64,000 nucleotides of DNA from Vesta saturnalis (lineage: Eukaryota > Arthropoda > Insecta > Coleoptera > Lampyridae), in the NCBI GenBank assembly GCA_036346205.1, contig JARFJB010001974.1, positions 2,015,776 through 2,079,775 of the forward strand. The letters run 5' to 3'. Made by a program: the position numbers and the translations under genes. This document shows positions 57,820-64,000 of this stretch, one piece after another; the stretch's first letter is position 1, and each line of letters begins with the position of its first letter. The notes beneath the pieces are model-generated. The model was not told the DNA's origin. It searched no databases and worked only from the letters and a program-made list of their open reading frames with translations.

Positions 57820-60393
57820 TTACACTATCGGATTGCACTTAATATCCTTTATATGCCAGCGGCCTAAATTCGTGCCCTTTTCATCCTCAAATTCATAGAT
57901 AAGGGGCGAAATTTTCCTTGTAATTAAACAACGAATATATTTGGGTGACAATTTAGATGAATAGAAACTGGAGGCGTTAGATTGAGTATAATTTTTTTTC
58001 CAAACCACGTCCCCTTCATACAGTTCCAGAGCACGACGGCGTAAATTGTACGTATGAGAATTTTTCTGATAAGCCTTAATTAATCGTTTCTTTATGTCAT
58101 TATATAGGTCAGAAAACTTGTGTAACTTATTCACATAAGGTTCCCTATTATCAATTTTAAACTCGTTAGAGAAATTATTACCGTAGTAATCTCCCGACAA
58201 AGGTACATACCGGCCAAAATTAATATAGGAAGGTGCTAAGTTAGTTACCTCATGTACTGCTGTACGGATAGCTTGACAGACTCTATGTATTTCTATATCC
58301 CATTTCCTCTGATTGTCGGTAATATAAGATTTCAAGCCGGTTTTGAGTACGCGATTTACCCTCTTCGTGGGGTTTACCTGGGGATGGTATAATGCATTAA
58401 ACCATAATTTCTGAACATTGTACTGTTTAATTAAATTTTTAAATTCTTTTGATTTAAATTGAACTCCGTTATCGCACATAATTGTTTGCGGTACACCGAA
58501 TACTAGGAAAATATGATTCTCAACCAAGTCGCAAATTTTTTTAGCGATGGCTTTACGCAAAGGAAAGCTAACAACGTATTTGGAAAACCAATCGCAGACA
58601 ACTAGTATATATTGGTTTCCCTTTAGACTTTTTGGAAGCGGCCCCATAATATCAAGTGAAATAACTTGAAAAGGCAATGAAACATTTTTATAGCTACCCA
58701 TAAGTCCGGCAGGGGCAGTGTTAGGTGATTTGTGTGACAAACAAATCGTGCAATTTCTGACATATTTAGCAATATCTTTTTTCATACGTGGCCAGTAGTA
58801 TAACTGTGAGATTCTTTTATAAGTTTTATATGTACCGAAATGTGCAGCAAGAGAATTGTCATGGTTTTCTTTCAACACATCATTACGCTTAGAAAGAGGT
58901 ACTACTATTTTCCAAGAGGGCGTACCGTTATTTTCAGATCCAATTAATTTCAAGATTTTATTTTCTTCCATGCGCCATAAAGGATAATTTTTAGGATTTG
59001 ACTTAATTCGTTCTATCATGGAATTGTACCAATCATCAAACTCATTCAAACCAAACGTTACTATGTTAATGCCATTTTTTATATCACGCGATAATACATC
59101 TGGGACAACATTTAATTTTCCCTTACGATGTTCTAACTTGAAGTCGAACTGTGCTAATTTAACTGACCAACGCGACAGTCTCCCGGTTGGATCTTTTAAT
59201 CTGTTAAGCCACAATAAAGAATAATGGTCAGTGACAACCTGAAAGTGTGTACCCTCTACATAAGGTCGAAATTTTTCTATAGAAAATATAACGGCTAAGC
59301 ATTCGCGTTCCGTGCACGTGTAGTTTCTTTCTGACTTTGTTAGAGAGCGACTGGCATAGGCAATGACTTTTTCTTCACCATCTATAGTCTGGGTAAGTAC
59401 ACCACCTAAACCGCGATCAGAGCTATCGCACTGAATCGTGAAAGATTTTGAGAAATCTGGCGGTACTAGAATTGGCGAAGATACTAACAGTTTTTTAATT
59501 AAGTTAAAAGATTTTTCAGCTTCATCATTCCACACAATCCCTTGTCCTTTTTTACGTCCCTTTAAAAGGTCATTAAGAGGAGCCACCACATCTGCAAAAC
59601 CTTTGATAAACCGTGTATACCATGATGAAATACCCAGGAAGCGTTTCACTTGAGTAGTAGTTGTAGGCCTAATAAATCGCTCAATAGCGTTTGTTTTTTC
59701 TGGGTCTGTTCGAAGACCATATTGATCTATTACGTAGCCCAAGTACTTAAGTTGAGGTTTGCAAAACTGGCATTTATCGAAACGGACAGTAAGGCCGGCA
59801 ATTTTTCATGTTTCCAAAACTTGTTCCAACAAATTTAAATGTGACTCGGGGTCCGGACTAACTAATAATAAGTCGTCTAAGTAAGGGAAGACGCGACTAG
59901 TGTATTTAGGACCAAACAGCTTGTCCATGAGTCTCTGTTGAGCGAGTGTAGCATTTTTTAGCCCGAAAGGCATGACTTTAAAGTGAAAAAGACCGCGTCC
60001 ACTTACGGGAAAGGCGGTGTACTCTTTAGAACGTTCGGCTAAGGGTATCTGCCAAAAAGCACTACGCAGATCAATAGACGAAATAAATTTGGCGTTATTT
60101 AGACTATCTAGTATTTGTCTAATTAAAGGCAGAGGATAGCTATCAGATTTTGTGACTGCATTGAGACGTCTACCGTCAAAACAAGCACGATATTCACCGT
60201 TAGATTTTTTCACTAAAAGCATAGGGGAAGAATAGTCACTTTTTGATGGTTCGATAATGTCAAGCTCGATCATGCGGTCAATTTCGGTATTTAAATATTC
60301 TTGCATGGCGGGTGAAAGCTGGTACTGTTTTTGTTTGAAGGGCTTAGTATCAGTTAGTTCAATATCAAATTCCATAAGAGATGTTCTTCCCAA
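57820..60393 (-). pseudogene. pol: Gypsy pol: reverse transcriptase, RNase H, integrase
   Basis: RT (60,393-59,806) has YRACFDGRRLNAVT, FWQIPLAERSKEYTAF, FGLKNATLAQQRLMDKL and catalytic YLDD (VFPYLDDLLLVS). An in-frame TGA at 59,806-59,808 interrupts the thumb; the frame then continues to 57,820. RNase H shows FTIQCDSSDRGLGGVLTQ, YTCTERECLAV and TDHYSLLWL. Integrase has an HHCC zinc finger (AHFGTYKTYKRI then CTICLSHK), LDIMGPLPKS (first Asp) and TIMCDNGVQF (second Asp). At the third site the box is HPQVNPTKRVNR, with lysine (58,363-58,365) where the family has glutamate. The C-terminal part includes a KYIRCLITRKISPLIYEFE chromodomain-like/GPY region. Confidence 0.92.
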
Positions 60394-60510
60394 AGGTCTA
60401 TTGCTTAAATCTATAAATTGTTGTTTTATAGTTTCAAGCCTTTTATGTTGATCTGGTATTAAACTATCAGTAGTACAAAGATGATTGATTGCACCAATAT
60501 TAGGGATGTA

Positions 60511-61017
60511 TTATTTTGCTTTAAAATCTAATATCAGATTAAAAATTTCGCAGAAGTTTACACCGAAAATAAATGGATTCGGAATTGAAGGAACAACGAT
60601 AAATTCCACCTCTTTCATATCACTTTTATTCAAACTAATTGGTAGAGTGACTTTCCCAATGATCTCTTGTGATGCACCATCTGCAGTAGTAGCAATACCG
60701 AATGAGTTTTGGAAGTTTACGTTTAATCGTTTTAGAATTTGTAAACCATCGTTACCAATAACTGAGGAATTGGCACCCGAATCTATCATGGCTCTAATAG
60801 GAATTGTTTTTATAAATGCAGTGATATATGGCCTATTGTCATAAGGACTGTATTCAAAAAGTGGAGAAATGGGTTTCTTAATCATCTTTTTATAGAATTT
60901 GCGAACAGTTCTTAACCAAGGAAGCCAATCCATTCGAATGTCAACATTTACTGTAGATTGCTTTCGGGCCCATTTGTTGACACAACAGGTCCGATAGTAT
61001 CGTTTTTTGATGCACAC
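60511..61017 (-). pseudogene. Gypsy pol: aspartic protease segment
   Basis: Contains IRAMIDSGANSSVIGNDGLQ, the DSGA active site of retroviral-type aspartic proteases, followed by VEFIVVPSIPNPFIFGVNF, the usual second half. The protein would cleave Gag-Pol. The frame overlaps the end of gag by 70 bp in the -1 frame. It is in frame with RT but stops at 60,511-60,513 (TAA right after FKAK), 39 codons before the first RT methionine, so it is a premature stop in pol. The intervening codons still read like pol. Confidence 0.85.
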
Positions 61018-62690
61018 CTAGTACACGTTTTAGTTGTAAAATTTGGCAAGCCACATTTAAAACAAAATTTCTTTCGTGGTTCTCGGCACACAGGAAATTT
61101 ATGGTCAAAAGCTCCGCAATTAAAACACTTAGGTACATAAGTTTTGTTAAAAATTGGATTTATATTAGCCTGAGCCTCTATATTATAAACGTGACGCTTA
61201 TTAGTTGCACCTTTATAAGCAAGGTCTGCTTCAAAAGCATGAGAAGTAAGAGAGGGATTTTTGAAGCGACTGCCTTGATAAACGGCATCTTCGATAGCTT
61301 TACAGGCAATTGTTAAGGTTTTGACATCAGAAAATTTTAATAGAGCGAGTTGTTTTTGATAATCAGGTCGAAGATTTCTCCTGATTTGTTCTATTTTTAC
61401 GCTTTCGGTTGGATAAAATGGCAACCGACTAAACAGACCTTCCATGATGGGTATAAATATTACGACCCTTTCGTCAGGGCCTTGTGTTCTGTTACGAATT
61501 TCGTCCCACAAAGAGTTTAAATAATCTGGTGGTAAGAAATCAGATTTAAGTTTTAATACTAGATCATCCCAGCTATAAAAAGAATTCCTATTGGCTCGAT
61601 ACCAAATAAGGGCATCTCCCGTAAATAATTCTACTGACGATCTAAATAACTGGACCTTAGATATATTTCTCGCTGTACTTATTTCTACAATCCTATCCAA
61701 AAACTGTCCTAGGTTTTCACCTTTTCCATCAAAAGTTATTCGCCAAAAGGATAAGTATTGTCTAGAAAATTGATGATTACACGATTCTTGTAAAATTAAT
61801 GGTTGAGGTTGGCATTGATTGGAAATACTTTCTGTTGGTACCTTTCTGGTTGGGTGATTTTGATTATTGGGATTAGGATCATAATTTGTTGCAAATGGTG
61901 ACAAATGACTTGTCTAAAAATTTGGCTTACTAAGAGATAATTTCTCAATACCATAAGGCAGATGGTAATGAACATCTAATAAATTTGGTGTTTTCAAACT
62001 TACTGGAGGTGGATTGATTTCAAGAGGTAATTGAGAATTAATAGGGAGTGACTGAAATCGGCTAGTAGAAGTTGGGAGATAGGATTGTTCAAGATTTAAA
62101 TTATCGATTCTATTAGCAAAATTAGAATTAGAAGTCGTATTAATAATTTGTGCGTAAGACACATTCAAACTTTCTATTGCATCTTTTAAATTGTGATTGT
62201 TATTATTTAAATTAGAAATAAACTTTTCCTCTTGATCTAGTTCTCTCAAATTCTCTGGTTCTAAATCTATGAGACTAATTTCTTTTTTATTTACAACGAA
62301 TGAATAATGCTCATTTAAAGTACGAAAAGCGCTCTCAATAGTGGACGAAACAGCAGTCTTAAATTTTTTAATTTCCTCATTAACTGAAGGAATAAATTTA
62401 ATTCGACCGTTTAAATGTCTCAGTCGAGATGAAATTTTATTATATTCATTACATGAATCAAAATTTAGTATTTTTTGTACTAAATCATTTAGTTTAGATT
62501 GGCATATATTTATTTCTGAATATGGATCAATACTAGATAAATTGAATTCTGTGTTTCTCACAAGAATTTCTCTTAATTTTTTTCGTTTTAAATCGACTGT
62601 GGTTAATAAGTAGCAACCACGTATTCTTAACTCATAATCAAGTTCATCACTAACAAGGCGGTCGACATTCATATTTGTAACTTTAATCAA
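60948..62690 (-). pseudogene. gag: Gypsy gag with zinc knuckles, one in-frame stop
   Basis: Starts MIKVTNMNVDRLVSDELDYE then LRIRGCYLL, a start typical of insect Gypsy Gag. A coiled, Asn-rich region follows. At 61,914-61,916 a TAG interrupts the frame, after which it continues to 60,948. The capsid-like part has FDGKGENLGQFLDRIVEI, WDDLVLKLKSDFLPPDYLN and IEQIRRNLRPDYQ. The nucleocapsid part has two Cys knuckles, CFNCGAFDHKFPVC and CFKCGLPNFTTKTC (the second with Thr in place of the usual His). Expected full length is about 580 residues. Confidence 0.88.
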
Positions 62691-63136
62691 ATGAAGCGAA
62701 TTCAGAAATCAACACTAATTTTAAATAACTTTCTTTAAAATTGTAAAACATAAATAAACAAATAATATACCACAATTCGTAGCAGTATATAAATATAAAG
62801 TTACATTCAATTATCAATACTTTCCCAATGCTAATTTTTAAATTAATAGGTACAATTTAAATAATACATTCATATAAAATTCAAAAATGTTTAGCGATTG
62901 GTAATGGAAATGTTTATGTTGGTATCACTCATACTTTCGATGCCCACATTATACTTGTTTTACACATGCTTATCTAAATAATGAAACTAACCTTACTATT
63001 GAATTATGTTATTATTAAAATTAATTAAGAAAATGATGTTTAAGATAATAAATAATGTAGATAAGTAAGTAAATACTATGCATTAAATTACTTTACTAAA
63101 TTTTCAGGTCGGGCCCCACGTTAGCAGGCGTCAAAT
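62691..63136 (-). other. Gypsy 5' leader
   Basis: About 450 bp of AT-rich noncoding DNA between the 5' LTR and gag. At its LTR end lies the GC-rich AGGTCGGGCCCCACGTTAGC (plus strand), whose complement TGCTAACGTGGGGC resembles the sequence following the primer site in many insect Gypsy elements. Confidence 0.65.
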
Positions 63137-64000
63137 ATTTATAACCTTTCGTTTTGAAAAACAACTGGTAAGCAATGAGGTACTTGATTTTCAGCCTTCA
63201 TTTCGGTTCGTGTTAATACTGAGATTTGAACTCCCCTTTTTTATTGTATGGCAATGGTACATACTATTAAGTTGGACTGATACCCCATTCGCTCGGTTTT
63301 ATACCGGAGAACATGAGAAGTGTGAAGGGCGCCAAGGCTTTAGCAAGATGTAATGGGTGTATGTTGTAATTAGCCTTATCCGTGACAATAATAATATGAA
63401 CCACTAATAAATGAAAACTATGAAGGTGGCTTAGTGATTTAATGGTTAAATGAAACTATTACAAACTACATATCAACATTAAGTACAAATGTTATTAATT
63501 TAATTTTAGGTAAAAAATGCATGAGTGAGGTATGACGAGATGGTTATGTGAGTGTAACCGGAGATCTCTCACAGTGGTCGGTATTGATAATTTTATAATA
63601 TGTAAATCGTGTATGTATGATGGTGATGAAATGAAATATCTAACCTTACATAGGCAACTCCTTGTTTTTATCCTTTTTATTTATTTTTTAGGACTTGAGA
63701 TGTTAAACAACCCCTGTTTTTTTTATGTGGCCAAGTTGGACCGTTAATGGAACTTGTTGCAGTACTATTGCCAGTTCGTTCTGAAGACAAATTCTTTTAT
63801 TTAATGAATGTTGCTTCATATAAAAAAAAACCCTAAAAATTGTTAAAAATTACCAATTAAACGCTTGGCTTACTTTCAGTCTTACTTACCAATTGTTGAT
63901 TGGGTTTTTAAAGATTAAATTTATGAATACAATAAATTTTAGTTAAATTTGCGTTCGCATGGCATAATAATCTGAAATATCAAGAATTCGCATAGTCTTA
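63137..64000 (-). repeat. Gypsy 5' LTR (truncated by window edge)
   Basis: Matches 55,622-56,477 from TTATAACCTTTCGTTTTG to the window end. I see two or three substitutions (GCTCGGT versus GCTCGGC; CCAATTG versus CCACTTG) and about six single- or few-base indels, mostly in homopolymers. A 71-codon frame at 63,532-63,747 is conserved only because the LTRs are near identical. Confidence 0.88.

Larger units (their letters stand above)
55622..64000 (-). mobile_element. Gypsy LTR retrotransposon, minus strand, 5' LTR cut by window end
   Basis: Order on the minus strand is 5' LTR (64,000 to about 63,137), leader, gag (62,690-60,948), pol with protease, RT, RNase H and integrase (61,017-57,820, shifted -1 from gag), then 3' LTR ending near 55,622. 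LTR copies match almost base for base over the 860 bp that can be compared. Next to the 5' LTR a GC-rich GACGCCTGCTAACGTGGGGC may be the primer-binding region. Three premature stops and one catalytic change mean this copy cannot act alone. Confidence 0.92.

Noticed and set aside
63532..63747. 71-codon ORF in the Gypsy LTR, also present at the other LTR
   Set aside because: It is conserved only because the LTRs are near identical, and single-base indels change the frame between copies.

Overview
This window is eukaryotic, almost certainly arthropod and most likely insect, nuclear DNA. It carries Tc1/mariner transposases including a DD41D type, several non-LTR retrotransposons (CR1-like and I/Jockey-like), a Gypsy LTR element, tRNA-derived SINEs, long simple-sequence arrays, and a nuclear copy of mitochondrial DNA that reads with the invertebrate mitochondrial code and keeps the ancestral insect I-Q-M tRNA order. 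I recognise no ordinary single-copy host gene. The window is a heterochromatin-like mosaic of mobile elements and satellites.

Layout. 1-1110 is a GT/GC-rich microsatellite with a faint higher-order unit. 1.25-8.05 kb is AT-rich DNA with three transposase remnants. 8.06-8.60 kb is the 3' end of a CR1-like LINE whose tail runs directly into an 8.3 kb array of the octamer TATCTGTG (8.60-16.88 kb), broken by an abrupt A42/T149 block. 17.5-18.8 kb is an LTR-like dispersed repeat, and 19.56-19.83 kb a tRNA-derived SINE.

19,865-42,343 is the most unusual part. Two inverted arms of about 2.2-2.4 kb, each carrying tandem 115-146 bp subrepeats and sharing a short terminal motif, enclose about 17.9 kb. 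The left interior has a run of at least 13 CAAGGTCA motifs (the extended half-site of FTZ-F1/NR5A and ERR nuclear receptors), all on one strand, plus decayed ORFs of unknown family. The centre is a rearranged nuclear mitochondrial insert (ND2-trnM-trnQ-trnI-control region-12S-trnV-16S/ND1-trnS2-CytB-ND4L-ND4-trnH-ND5). It is itself split by an LTR-like element, two related LINEs and an AT microsatellite. This looks like a giant foldback-type composite element, or a large inverted duplication, holding organelle DNA.

42.4-46 kb holds a LINE fragment, two copies of an LTR with TATA box and initiator, and between them a palindrome plus 325-bp tandem repeats, each ending in a tRNA-like sequence. 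48.96-50.3 kb has two mariner pseudogenes, one with its catalytic core deleted. 51.1-55.5 kb is a decayed I-like LINE on the minus strand. 55.6-64.0 kb is a minus-strand Gypsy retrotransposon with nearly identical LTRs but three in-frame stops and a lysine where the integrase catalytic glutamate is expected.

All coding capacity seen is transposon- or mitochondrion-derived. No set of genes here works as a host pathway. The interplay is insertion history: nested insertion, microsatellite growth inside former coding sequence, and arm-flanked capture.
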